Shown one piece after another: positions 1-8,424 of a DNA stretch of 15,055 nt. Origin of the DNA: a bacterium. GTDB taxonomy: Bacteria; Thermosulfidibacterota; Thermosulfidibacteria; Thermosulfidibacterales; JALWSI01. The stretch is taken from the NCBI GenBank assembly GCA_027080315.1, contig JALWSI010000178.1, positions 1 through 15,055 of the forward strand. Direction: 5' to 3'. The first letter of the stretch is position 1, and each line of letters starts with the position of its first letter. Both the position numbers and the translations under genes were made by a program. The notes under the pieces are model-generated. The model saw only the letters and a list, made by a program, of their open reading frames with translations. It was not told the origin of the DNA and did not search any database.

Positions 1-1861
1 CGTTTAGTGCTTCTTGCACCACCGAGTTCAGGTCAATAAGCTCAGATGGCTCGTCTTTTGGAGCTTCACTTAACAGTAGGGCGGCCTTAACGGTGTTGCC
101 AACTCTTTGTGCCGCCTGAACGATGTTGTTCAGATACCTTTTATGGGTAGGGTTATCCACCTCTTCCAGCAGAATCTCTGCAAACCCAGATATTGCTGCC
201 ATGGGATTGTTTATCTCGTGAGCTATGGCTGCTGCCATCTGGCCCAGGGATGCCAGCTTGCTGGTGTGGAAGAGCTGTGCCTGAGCCTTTTTTAGCTCGG
301 TGATGTCTTTCATGGTGTGCACAAATATGGGTTTGCCTTCATGGTCTTTGGCCTTAAATACAGAGATCATGAACTCTCTGTTCACCTTTGGCAGATAGAC
401 CTCCTGTTCTATCTGCTCCTTTCCGGCTTGGCAGGCTTTTAAGGGGCAGTTAGAGGGAGGCATTTCGTTTCCAGTCACCACGTTGCAACAGGTGTCTCCA
501 ACAATGTCTTTAACGTCTTTTCCAACCAGATTGGCAAAGGCCTTGTTGGCTCGTATGATCCTCTTCTGGCTGTTTACTAAGATGATGGGGTTCTTTATGG
601 CGTCAAAGGTCTCTTCCCACTCTCTTTTTGCCATCTCCATCTGCTTGAACATTATGAACCTTTGAAGCGTTAACCCGATCTCTGATGCCAGATGCACCAT
701 GCTGAGCTCAACCAGGTTGGGGAAGCGCACCTCTTCTGCTACCTCGCTCCTGAATATGCCCTGGGGAGAGTTTTCTTCCAGGTGGTAGATGGGAAAGCAC
801 CACGAGCCTTTTCCCTGAGGCGATAAGGGACAGGTCTTGGGTATGTTCTCTCCAAACAGGATTGTGCCTTGGCAGTATGCCTTGCATTTAGTGCAGGGCA
901 GATCCTTCTCGGTGAGATCCTTTCCCTCCTTTGTGGACTTTATTATCTTATTGCCGTTTATCCGTATGTAGAAAAGGGCGTGGCAGTGAAAGTCGTTTTT
1001 GATGATGCTAAGGGCATTCTGAATGGCCATCTCCATGGAAGGGGATGTGAACATCCTTTTCAAAAGCTCTAAAGAAGAAGCGTAGAGCCTTCTGCTCTCT
1101 AAAAGCCTGAGCTTCTCCCTCTCCTCCGAGGTGCAGTCAGAGAGGATGAATAGCAGAGATCGTCCTTCTGGGCCTGTGTCCAGGGTGTGGACCTCAAGTT
1201 GAAAGAACCTCTCTTCTCCCTTTGGATTTATCCATCTTATCTTCTCTTTGTGCTCTTCTAAGGTTTTCTCTTTCACCTTTTGTATCAGCTCTTGTGGAAG
1301 AAGATTGCATAGAGACTCAACCTCCCAGAGGGGGGTTCCTATGGCAGAAAAATCAAGCTGGAAGACCTCGCGGCAGTGTTTGTTGGCATACCATAGTTTT
1401 CCCTGTGAGTTTAAAGAGAAGACGGCTATGGGAAGAGCGGCAAGCAGCTTTGAGGTAAGAGCCCTTAATATCGATAGCTTTAACGACTGTTGAGGTCCAG
1501 ATAGCACCTCTTTAAGCACCTCGGGGAGTAGCTCTATCCTCTCTGGTTCAACCCAACAGTCCACATCTCCGAACCATGCCTCCTCTCTTCTTAACCTTCT
1601 GTTGCCAACGGATACTATGGGAACATGCCCATTGAAAAACCTTATCTTTTGCAACGCAGAAAGGATCTCTTGTGATAACGAGTTGGTGTCAACCACAATG
1701 GAAGAGAACTCCTCCCTCTCCAAGAGAGACTCCATTTCTTGAGGAGAGGCGAGAAGACAGCTGTAACCTTCCTCTTTTGTGATGGCCTCTTCTATCTCTT
1801 TTCCACGCGGAGAAGAGGAAACAACCAGTATCTTTTCCAAAAAAACTCCACCTTTACCCAT
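1..1861 (-). CDS. PAS/GAF sensor histidine kinase with degenerate receiver domain (partial, C-terminus off the left edge)
   Basis: Reading right to left, the frame stays open for 620 codons and leaves the window, so the ATP-binding domain is not visible. Domains seen: residues 9-120 resemble a response-regulator receiver; residues 130-250 a PAS domain; residues 260-400 a GAF-like domain; residues 410-525 a second PAS domain ending in the usual DITELKKA linker; then a HisKA dimerisation helix with the H-box AHEINNP, phospho-acceptor His548. No transmembrane segment is visible, so a cytoplasmic sensor is likely. The receiver keeps one Asp (D58) at the phosphorylation position, but the acidic pair after strand 1 is Ser-Ser and the conserved Lys is replaced, so it is probably a pseudo-receiver. 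Cysteines cluster at 323, 326, 330, 344 and 355, and again at 458, 459, 472 and 477. The ATG at 1861 follows a GGAAGGG; a TTG at 1840 (eighth codon), preceded by GGTGGAG with six-base spacing, gives the more typical MEKILVV start and may be the real one. The signal sensed is unknown. Confidence 0.88.
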   Translation of the reverse strand, partial: MGKGGVFLEKILVVSSSPRGKEIEEAITKEEGYSCLLASPQEMESLLEREEFSSIVVDTNSLSQEILSALQKIRFFNGHVPIVSVGNRRLRREEAWFGDVDCWVEPERIELLPEVLKEVLSGPQQSLKLSILRALTSKLLAALPIAVFSLNSQGKLWYANKHCREVFQLDFSAIGTPLWEVESLCNLLPQELIQKVKEKTLEEHKEKIRWINPKGEERFFQLEVHTLDTGPEGRSLLFILSDCTSEEREKLRLLESRRLYASSLELLKRMFTSPSMEMAIQNALSIIKNDFHCHALFYIRINGNKIIKSTKEGKDLTEKDLPCTKCKAYCQGTILFGENIPKTCPLSPQGKGSWCFPIYHLEENSPQGIFRSEVAEEVRFPNLVELSMVHLASEIGLTLQRFIMFKQMEMAKREWEETFDAIKNPIILVNSQKRIIRANKAFANLVGKDVKDIVGDTCCNVVTGNEMPPSNCPLKACQAGKEQIEQEVYLPKVNREFMISVFKAKDHEGKPIFVHTMKDITELKKAQAQLFHTSKLASLGQMAAAIAHEINNPMAAISGFAEILLEEVDNPTHKRYLNNIVQAAQRVGNTVKAALLLSEAPKDEPSELIDLNSVVQEALN

Positions 1862-1891
1862 ACCTAACCCTTCCCATGCTAACCTTTTCTT

Positions 1892-1921
1892 ATTAGTATG
1901 TCTTTTAACATTGCCTGACAA
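1892..1921 (-). promoter_or_regulatory. Candidate sigma70-type promoter for the sensor kinase
   Basis: On the minus strand a TTGTCA (+ strand 1916-1921) is followed after 17-18 bases by TACTAA/ACTAAT (1892-1898). The -35 matches the TTGACA consensus at five of six bases; the -10 is weaker. It lies about 30 bases upstream of the kinase start in the short divergent gap. This is a motif reading by eye only. Confidence 0.35.
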
Positions 1922-1986
1922 GGGTTAGAGGGGAGAGGATAACGGTTAAACTTGGAGAAATAGGAGAGTTTGGACTTATTGAAAGG

Positions 1987-2919
1987 GTGAGGGGAAGCCA
2001 CCGAGATGTTAAGTCCCCAGTGAAGTTAGGGATAGGTGATGATTGTGCCCTGTTTTACATGTCTGAAGATAGGGTGGGGCTCATCACCACAGACACCCTT
2101 ATTGAGGACACTCATTTTCGCTTAAAATGGACGGATCTCTTCTCTTTGGGGCGTAAGAGTTTAAATGTTAACCTTAGCGATGTTGCAGCCATGGGAGGGC
2201 TACCACTCTTCTACACCCTTTCGTTGGGTCTGCCTTCCTCTTTGCTCTCTGAAGAGGTTGAGGCCTTCTATGCGGGGCTTGACGACGCTGCAACAGCCTT
2301 TGGGGTACAACTGGTGGGAGGAGACACCTGCAACTCTCCACTACTCATGATCTCAATCACCTTGGTAGGAGAGTCGGTTAAAGATACTCTCGTGCTGAGA
2401 AAAGGCGCTAAGCCAGGGGATCTTCTTGCGATTTCTGGGGTTCCAGGTCTTTCGGCTGTGGGGTTAGAGGCCCTTGAGAGGGGAATCTCTCACAAGGAGG
2501 CGGGAGAGGCCATCGCTGCTCATCTTGATCCCTCTCCAAAGATTGAGCTTGGTAGGTTTCTCGCCGAGAGGGGTGTAGCCACGGCTATGATTGACACCAG
2601 CGATGGGCTTGCCTGGGACTGTCAGAAGATAGCGCAGGAGAGCGGGGTGGCTGTGGTTTTGGAGAGAAAGAGCATCCCCTTGCCTATTGTGCCTCAGGAC
2701 TTTGCCCATGATCCACTTTTCTATGCCCTGCACGGTGGAGAAGACTACCAGCTACTGTTCACCTTATCTCCCCTTCGCATGCCTGTTCTGGCCCAGATCT
2801 GTAATAGACTGAACGAGAGAATTACCATAATAGGAAGGGTGGAAGAGGGCGAGGGGGTATTCATTGAGGAGGAGGACAGCAGGGTGCCTCTTGAACCAGA
2901 GGGGTTTAAACACTTCTAA
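1987..2919 (+). CDS. thiL: Thiamine-monophosphate kinase ThiL
   Basis: ThiL phosphorylates thiamine monophosphate with ATP to give thiamine diphosphate, the last step of cofactor synthesis in the cytoplasm. The 310-residue product carries the family's motifs in order: GIGDDCA near residue 17, STDT-like TTDTLIEDTHF near 35, NLSDVAAMG near 61, VGGDT near 103, SGVPG near 139, DPSPK near 171, DTSDGLAWD near 201 and GGEDY near 250. The start is a problem. The in-frame codons upstream (about 1945-1986) encode KLGEIGEFGLIERV, which matches the conserved ThiL N-terminal helix, yet no ATG, GTG or TTG occurs between the in-frame stop at 1906-1908 and the GTG at 1987. The GTG is given as the first standard start, but translation probably begins upstream at a rare codon such as ATA at 1939 or CTG at 1915; a GAGGGGAGAGG ribosome-binding stretch lies at 1928-1938. 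It is the first gene of the plus-strand cluster. Confidence 0.93.
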   Translation: MRGSHRDVKSPVKLGIGDDCALFYMSEDRVGLITTDTLIEDTHFRLKWTDLFSLGRKSLNVNLSDVAAMGGLPLFYTLSLGLPSSLLSEEVEAFYAGLDDAATAFGVQLVGGDTCNSPLLMISITLVGESVKDTLVLRKGAKPGDLLAISGVPGLSAVGLEALERGISHKEAGEAIAAHLDPSPKIELGRFLAERGVATAMIDTSDGLAWDCQKIAQESGVAVVLERKSIPLPIVPQDFAHDPLFYALHGGEDYQLLFTLSPLRMPVLAQICNRLNERITIIGRVEEGEGVFIEEEDSRVPLEPEGFKHF

Positions 2920-2920
2920 T

Positions 2921-3478
2921 ATGGGCGCTGAAAAGAGAGAGGGCTCTCCTGCCTTTGACAGAAAGGGTTTTAAGAAGGCCTTTAGCTTTCAGACCTTTAA
3001 GGACGCCTTCTTCTCCCTTGATTCTTCTCCCCACAAAAAGGCCCTCTCTTTTGCCGTGGGGATATTCATCGCTTTCAACCCCACCTATGGCCTTCACACT
3101 GTAGAGGTGTTCGTTGTGGTGTGGCTGTTCAGGCTCAACTTTCCTTTGGTTTTTGCTGGTGCCTGGATGAACAACCCCTGGACCATCTTGCCTGTTAGCA
3201 CCTTCTGTTACTTTGTTGGCAGGGGTATGATGAAGCCCTTTGGTATCTCTTACGATCCCACTGCTGTTGACCGACTGCTCCACATTCTCATGCACAGCGG
3301 ATTGAAAGACTGGGTCTCTACCCTGCCACCCCTGCTGCTCCACGAAGGGGTTCCCTTTGTGATTGGCAGTCTCTTTGTGGGGACCATTGCAGGAATACTC
3401 ACCTACTTTGTCTCTCTCTTTCTCTTGACGAGGTTTCAAAGAATTAAGGCCTCAGCCAATAAGGAGGAGAGGGCATGA
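2921..3478 (+). CDS. DUF2062 family membrane protein
   Basis: The product is 185 residues and matches the DUF2062 pattern: a short hydrophilic N-terminus, then SPHKKALSFAVGIFIAFNP at about 35-53 with the typical Gly-Ile-Phe and Asn-Pro-Thr-Tyr-Gly-Leu-His-Thr features, a hydrophobic stretch at 58-80, Asn-Asn-Pro-Trp-Thr at 84-88, a segment around 90-104, and two hydrophobic stretches at about 134-170 near the C-terminus. An inner-membrane location is expected. The biochemical role of the family is not established; members often sit near envelope or glycan genes. The ATG at 2921 lies one base after the thiL stop; an in-frame TTG at 2864 would give a longer protein overlapping thiL, but those extra residues do not look like the family. 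The TGA overlaps the glnE ATG by four bases (ATGA), which suggests translational coupling. Confidence 0.82.
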   Translation: MGAEKREGSPAFDRKGFKKAFSFQTFKDAFFSLDSSPHKKALSFAVGIFIAFNPTYGLHTVEVFVVVWLFRLNFPLVFAGAWMNNPWTILPVSTFCYFVGRGMMKPFGISYDPTAVDRLLHILMHSGLKDWVSTLPPLLLHEGVPFVIGSLFVGTIAGILTYFVSLFLLTRFQRIKASANKEERA

Positions 3479-6291
3479 GCTTTTCTCTTCCCCGTCCTGA
3501 GTGCCTTCAACCCCCAAACCCTGAGCTGGCACACTCCTTCTGGTTGGATCTCAAAAGGGCCTCTCCGGATGTGGTTCAAAAGATAGAGAGGTTAGGGGTC
3601 TTAGAGGAGGTTCTCTTTATCCTTGGATCAGGGAGCTATCTGGGAGGTCAGCTTTCAAGGAACCCAGAGTGGTTAGATGAGTTTATGCTTCAAGAGGGGG
3701 GACTAAGCTCCCCTGCCTACCCGGAACTCTTCTCCCATCTTCCTTCAGGGGAAGAGAAGGCCTTGGAGGAGATCAGAAGGATAAAGCTGAAGGAGCATCT
3801 TCGGATTGGAGTGAAGGATCTGCTATGGGCCGCACCCATAGAGGAGGTGCTTGCAGATCTTAGCACTCTTGCCGATGCGGTTATTGAGGCCATGTTGAAG
3901 GTGGCCTGGAGCCGCTGCGTGAGGATATACGGTGAGCCCCTTTCGCAAGAGGGTGAGCCTGTTCAATTCTCTGTTATTGGGTTGGGCAAGCTGGGAGGAT
4001 ATGAACTCAACTACAACTCTGATGTGGATCTCATCTACGTCTACGGTACCGAGAAGGGGGAGACCACAGGTCCCAGGGTGGTTAAGAATCACCAGTTCTT
4101 TGTGAGGCTTGCAGAGTTGCTAACCGGTTATCTATCTGCCATGACCGAGGTGGGACAGTGCTACAAGGTGGACCTTAGGCTTCGCCCCGACGGTACAAGG
4201 GGAGAGATAACCCTGCCCCTGTTGAGCTACGAGATCTACTACGAGAGCTACGGCAGGGAGTGGGAGAGGGCCATGCTGGTTAAGGCCCGACATGTTGCTG
4301 GGGACAAGACCCTTACCCAGAGCTTTTTGGAGGCCCTTAGGCCCTTTGTTTACCGAAGATACCTTGACTCTTCTGTGATTGATTCAATGCGGGAGATGAA
4401 GATGAGAATTGATGCCGAGATGTGTAAACGGGGCTCTGAGTACGATGTTAAGCTGGGTAGGGGGGGGATAAGAGAGATAGAGTTTGTGGTTAACGCCATT
4501 CAGCTCCTGAACGGTGGCAAGCGTCCTCAGCTGAGGGTTCAAGGAACCATGAAGGCCCTTGAGGTTATTAAAAGGCTTAATCTACTGCCGAACAGCGAGT
4601 GCCAGGTCTTGAGTGATGCCTACCGGTTTTTGAGGAGGGTTGAGAATCGCCTACAGATGGTGAACTGCTTACAGACCCATAAGCTGCCTGAAGACCCCGA
4701 GGATAGGGAGAGAATAGCCAGGATGATGGGGGAGTTCTCCTCTCTGGAGAGGTTTGATGAGGTCTTCTCCCTTTACACCGGCGGGGTTTACGAGGTGTAT
4801 AGCAATTTCTTCCGTCAGGAGGGGGGGGAGGTGGCCTGCTCAATCTTGAACCCGGAAGACCTTGAGGCCACCCTTGAGGCCAAGGGGTTTCTGCAGCCAT
4901 CCTCTTCCGCTGCTGTGGTTAGAAGGCTATTCCTTGAAGACTCCACCCATCTTGGCGCCGAGCAGGGGGTTGCCATAGCCCAGCAGGTTATTGATCTTGC
5001 CTCTAACACCCCTGATCCCGACGGGGCTTTAGAGGGCTTAGAGAGGATAGCCCAGGCCTGGTCGGATAGCCTTGCCACCTTCTATTCCCTTCTCGCCGAG
5101 AACAGGGGATTGGTTGAGCTGCTTTTGAAGATATTTGGCACCAGCAGGTACTTGACCAACGTGTTGGTGCTTAACCCGGGGGTGATGGACTACCTGGAGG
5201 AACCCGACTTTGTTGAGACGGTTCTCTCGGTTGAGGAGCTGGTGGAAGATATTTGGTCTATGTGGGAGCTTGAGGGTGCCCATACCCTTGAGGAGAGGGC
5301 AGAGAAGCTACGAGAGGGGATTCTGAGGGAGCTGCTCAGGATAGGGGTGGGGCATCTCTTTCACCAGAAGGGGGTGGAGTGGGTCACCCAGAGATGGACG
5401 GTGCTTGCCCAGAGCGTTCTCTCTTCTCTGGTTGACTTCATGGTTGGTGAGGGGTTGATCTCACAGCCTGTTGGGGTGATGGGCTTGGGTAAGCTAGGCA
5501 GCAAAGAGCTTATCTACCACTCTGACCTTGATCTCATCTTTCTCACGGCAGATGAACCTTCCTCTACCTCTCAAAAGGGCGTTTCAACCTTGGTTAAGAC
5601 CTTAGGTGAGCAGACTACCAGGGGAAGGCTCTTTGAGGTTGATCTGAGGTTGAGACCTTACGGGGATCAGGGGATGCTGGTCACCTCCTTAAAGACCCTT
5701 GAGACCTATCTCAAAAAGCATGCCCAGCTATGGGAGTTTCAAGCCTTGACCAGGGCCAGGGGTGTGGCTGGGGATGATGAGATATGTTCAAAGGCCTTGG
5801 AGATCATCCATGCTGCCATCTACAGAGAGTCTCCTCCTGAGGATATGGCCAAAAGGGTGGCAGATATGCGCCTTCGCATGGAGAGGGAGCTCTCCAAAGG
5901 CTCTCCTTACCATCTGAAGTACAGTCCAGGAGGGCTGGTGGATGTTGAGTTTCTGGTGCAGTACCTCAGGTTGCTTCATGGCCATGGCTTCGTGGAGCTA
6001 AGAACCGCCACATCCTCCTTTGAGGTTCTTGATCTTCTCCACCGTTTAGACCTCCTCAATGACCAGGATCATCACACCTTGGTTGGGGGGTACCGCTTTT
6101 TGAGGGTTGCCGAGATGTGGCTTCGTATCCTCTTTGATGTGCCGGTCTCACGGCTTCCTGAGGATCCAAGGCGCAGACTGATTCTGGCCAAGGCCATGGG
6201 ATACTCTGACGAGGCTGAGCTCCTGAAAGAGTACGCAGCCCACACCAGTAAAATAAGAGACACCTTCAAGAAGGTGCTGGGGCTTTCTTAA
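3475..6291 (+). CDS. glnE: Bifunctional glutamine synthetase adenylyltransferase/deadenylase GlnE
   Basis: GlnE adds AMP to, or removes it from, the conserved tyrosine of glutamine synthetase and so sets ammonia assimilation to nitrogen status, usually under control of PII protein. At 938 residues the length is normal (E. coli about 946). Both nucleotidyltransferase halves are present and look intact: the N-terminal (deadenylylase) half has GLGKLGGYELNYNSDVD with the metal aspartates D183 and D185, followed by KLGRGGIREIEF at 326-337; the C-terminal (adenylylase) half has GLGKLGSKELIYHSDLD with D684 and D686, followed by SPGGLVDVEF at 817-826. The region of about 440-600 between them is the expected regulatory linker. 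The start ATG overlaps the preceding stop and follows AAGGAGGAGAG. No glnA or glnB lies in the window. Two eight-G runs (about 4457-4464 and 4821-4828) are in frame. Confidence 0.96.
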   Translation: MSFSLPRPECLQPPNPELAHSFWLDLKRASPDVVQKIERLGVLEEVLFILGSGSYLGGQLSRNPEWLDEFMLQEGGLSSPAYPELFSHLPSGEEKALEEIRRIKLKEHLRIGVKDLLWAAPIEEVLADLSTLADAVIEAMLKVAWSRCVRIYGEPLSQEGEPVQFSVIGLGKLGGYELNYNSDVDLIYVYGTEKGETTGPRVVKNHQFFVRLAELLTGYLSAMTEVGQCYKVDLRLRPDGTRGEITLPLLSYEIYYESYGREWERAMLVKARHVAGDKTLTQSFLEALRPFVYRRYLDSSVIDSMREMKMRIDAEMCKRGSEYDVKLGRGGIREIEFVVNAIQLLNGGKRPQLRVQGTMKALEVIKRLNLLPNSECQVLSDAYRFLRRVENRLQMVNCLQTHKLPEDPEDRERIARMMGEFSSLERFDEVFSLYTGGVYEVYSNFFRQEGGEVACSILNPEDLEATLEAKGFLQPSSSAAVVRRLFLEDSTHLGAEQGVAIAQQVIDLASNTPDPDGALEGLERIAQAWSDSLATFYSLLAENRGLVELLLKIFGTSRYLTNVLVLNPGVMDYLEEPDFVETVLSVEELVEDIWSMWELEGAHTLEERAEKLREGILRELLRIGVGHLFHQKGVEWVTQRWTVLAQSVLSSLVDFMVGEGLISQPVGVMGLGKLGSKELIYHSDLDLIFLTADEPSSTSQKGVSTLVKTLGEQTTRGRLFEVDLRLRPYGDQGMLVTSLKTLETYLKKHAQLWEFQALTRARGVAGDDEICSKALEIIHAAIYRESPPEDMAKRVADMRLRMERELSKGSPYHLKYSPGGLVDVEFLVQYLRLLHGHGFVELRTATSSFEVLDLLHRLDLLNDQDHHTLVGGYRFLRVAEMWLRILFDVPVSRLPEDPRRRLILAKAMGYSDEAELLKEYAAHTSKIRDTFKKVLGLS

Positions 6292-6294
6292 AGC

Positions 6295-8424
6295 ATGGGT
6301 AGAAAGTCTGCTGGTCCCCTTCGCTTCGTGATCGCAGTGAACAACCATAAGACCACAGGAACCGGCGCCTTGGCCCTTCTGCTGGCCAAGGGTCTGAAGT
6401 TGTTGGGAGAAGAGGTGATCTTTGTGGTTGAGAAGGATGGCTCTCTTGCCCGCTCTGCCCTTGCCGCAAAGATAGAGACCGTGTGGCCTCTACTTAGATT
6501 GCCCAACCAGCTTAAAGAGGGGGATACGGTTGTTGTGTTTAGGTCAAAGGATGCTCTGTTCTCCCTTCTATCCCTGGGAATGTGGGTCACCAGGGTCAGG
6601 GTGTGGTCCCGCCTTGAGCCACCAAAGGGGTTGGAGCACCTTCTGGGCAGGTTTTTCCATCTTTTCGTTCTTCCCTCCCATGCCCTTGAATCCATGCTTA
6701 AAGGGATTCCTTCAGGGGTTTTGCCAGGTGGGGTTGATATCTCACTCTTTCAACCACGGGGCTTAAGTAGGAAGGGTGAGGCTTTAAAAGTGGGCATGGT
6801 GGCCCGTTTAAAGCCCGGCAGAGGGCATCAGAGGCTCTTGAAGGCCTCTGCCAAGCTTCCTTTTAGACATCAGGTGGTTCTTGTGGGAGACGGAGAGGCC
6901 TTTGAGGAGATTGATGAACTTGCCCGTAGGTTGAATCTATCTTCCCATCTCACCGTGGTGAGAGAGAGGGTGAAGGACTATCCGGGGCTGCTCTCCTCCT
7001 TTGATCTTCTCGTCTATCTCTCCCCGGGTTCAGATGCCACCTGCCGTACTGTTTTTGAGGCCATGGCCTGCGGGGTGCCTGTGGTTGCCGCGGCAATTGG
7101 AGATCTTGAAGGGATACTTGAGGGTTGCGGGATTGTGGTGAGGGAGAAGCTTGAGGGGGCTCTGCTTTCAATTCTCTCTTCTCCGAGAATGGGGATGAGA
7201 ATGGGGCGGTTGGGTGTTGAAAAGGTTAAGAGGAGCCACACCCTTGAAAAGCGAGCCCACAGGTTGAAGTCCCTTTTGAAGGTTAGAGAAGGGGAGAAAC
7301 GTTCCTCTCTTCATTCTGAGATGGCGGTGCTTCAGCTCATCTCTCGTAAAGGTTGCGACAGCGGCGGAGGGCTGCAGGCCCTTCAGCTTGCCTGGGCCCT
7401 GAAAAAAAGGGGGATAAAGGCTATCTTCTCTGCCAGAGGGGGAGGAAGCTGCCAGAGAAGGAGCGAAGAGCTGGGTGTGCCCTTCTTTCCCTTCCCCATG
7501 AGAGGAGAGTGGGATCTATCATCCCTCGTATCCCTTATTCTCTTATTGAGAAGGGAGGGCATAGCCCTTGTTCACGTCCACAAGGGGCTGGCCCATTCCC
7601 TGGCTCTATTTGCCAGTGTGCTGCTTACCAATCCCATATCCATAGTTGCCAACAGGGGGGTCTCTTTTGATTTAGAGCCCTGGAATTGCTGGCGTTATCA
7701 GCTTTCCTTCACAAGGGCGGTGGTGGCGGTCTCCCACTCGGTTAAGCAGACCTTGGTTAAGGACGGGTTGTTTCCAGAGAAGGTGAGGGTGGTTCCAGGT
7801 TCCGTTGATCTGCAACGGTTCTCTCCATCTCAGGGGGAAGGGGTGCGAAGAGAGCTTGAGATACCTGAAGATGCTTTTCTCGTTGGGTTCATTGCAGCAA
7901 TGAGACCGTGGAAGAACCACGTTGAGTTTGCCCGGCTCGTGGCCCCACTCATGCAGACACATCCAAACCTTCATTGTCTCTTTGCAGGCAAAGAGAAGCC
8001 CAAGATCCTGCGGGCAATGAAGAGGATTGCCAGAGAGGCTGGGGTTGAAGGTCGTTTCCACTTTCTGGGGTACCGTGAGGATCCCGAGAGGATCATTGCT
8101 GCCTGCGATCTTACTGTGAACTTCTCTTCCGAGGGAGAGGGGATGCCAGGGGTGCTAAGGGAGTCTCTGTCCTGCGGGGTGCCCGTGCTCGCAACCCCTG
8201 TGGCAGGAAATCCTGAGGTTGTGCTCTCTAAGGCTACAGGGGTGATCCTCAAAGAGGATGGAGGGGACCTGCCCGAGGCCTTGGCTCTTCTTAAGTCAAC
8301 GCCCCGGCTCCGCTTCTTGATGGGCAAGAGGGGACGCTCTTTTGTTGAAAGGAGCTACTCTGTCTCTCGCCGCATAGACAGGATGCTAAAGCTCTACCAG
8401 GAGGCGGTTGGTGAGGGAGATTAG
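6295..8424 (+). CDS. Tandem double-domain GT4 family glycosyltransferase
   Basis: This 709-residue protein holds two complete GT-B glycosyltransferase modules in one frame. Module 1 is residues 1-330, with PGGVDISLFQP near 142, the nucleotide-sugar-binding start VGMVARLKPGRG near 165, and SDATCRTVFEAMACGVPVV at 246-264. Module 2 is residues 343-709, with a Gly-rich GGGLQALQLAWAL loop near 358, PGSVDLQRF near 501, AAMRPWKN near 535, and EGMPGVLRESLSCGVPV at 615-631. Module 2 has a classical EX7E pair (E615, E623). In module 1 the first Glu is Asp (D247) while the second (E255) is kept. The family transfers a sugar from a nucleotide donor, typically in LPS core, O-antigen or capsule assembly at the inner face of the membrane; donor and acceptor cannot be told here. 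No membrane segment or signal peptide is seen. It starts three bases after glnE and overlaps the following kinase gene, which fits joint work on one glycan. Confidence 0.85.
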   Translation: MGRKSAGPLRFVIAVNNHKTTGTGALALLLAKGLKLLGEEVIFVVEKDGSLARSALAAKIETVWPLLRLPNQLKEGDTVVVFRSKDALFSLLSLGMWVTRVRVWSRLEPPKGLEHLLGRFFHLFVLPSHALESMLKGIPSGVLPGGVDISLFQPRGLSRKGEALKVGMVARLKPGRGHQRLLKASAKLPFRHQVVLVGDGEAFEEIDELARRLNLSSHLTVVRERVKDYPGLLSSFDLLVYLSPGSDATCRTVFEAMACGVPVVAAAIGDLEGILEGCGIVVREKLEGALLSILSSPRMGMRMGRLGVEKVKRSHTLEKRAHRLKSLLKVREGEKRSSLHSEMAVLQLISRKGCDSGGGLQALQLAWALKKRGIKAIFSARGGGSCQRRSEELGVPFFPFPMRGEWDLSSLVSLILLLRREGIALVHVHKGLAHSLALFASVLLTNPISIVANRGVSFDLEPWNCWRYQLSFTRAVVAVSHSVKQTLVKDGLFPEKVRVVPGSVDLQRFSPSQGEGVRRELEIPEDAFLVGFIAAMRPWKNHVEFARLVAPLMQTHPNLHCLFAGKEKPKILRAMKRIAREAGVEGRFHFLGYREDPERIIAACDLTVNFSSEGEGMPGVLRESLSCGVPVLATPVAGNPEVVLSKATGVILKEDGGDLPEALALLKSTPRLRFLMGKRGRSFVERSYSVSRRIDRMLKLYQEAVGEGD

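Noticed and set aside
107-1493. Several short plus-strand open frames in the first 1.5 kb.
   Set aside because: They are antisense to a continuous 620-codon sensor-kinase frame with PAS, GAF-like and H-box motifs.
2906-3439. Long minus-strand open frame (about 177 codons) opposite the DUF2062 gene.
   Set aside because: The plus strand encodes a recognisable family with a coupled start and stop; the antisense product has low complexity and no recognised motif.
4449-4830. Two eight-G runs in glnE as possible frameshift sites.
   Set aside because: The frame is intact through both and the flanking GlnE motifs are conserved, so there is no sign of a shift or phase variation.
6288-6695. Minus-strand open frame across the glnE/glycosyltransferase junction.
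   Set aside because: It overlaps the conserved start of the glycosyltransferase and has no supporting features.
7321-8424. Second glycosyltransferase module as a separate gene starting at ATG 7321.
   Set aside because: No stop separates it from module 1 and the nearest AAGGGGAG lies too far upstream to serve this ATG.
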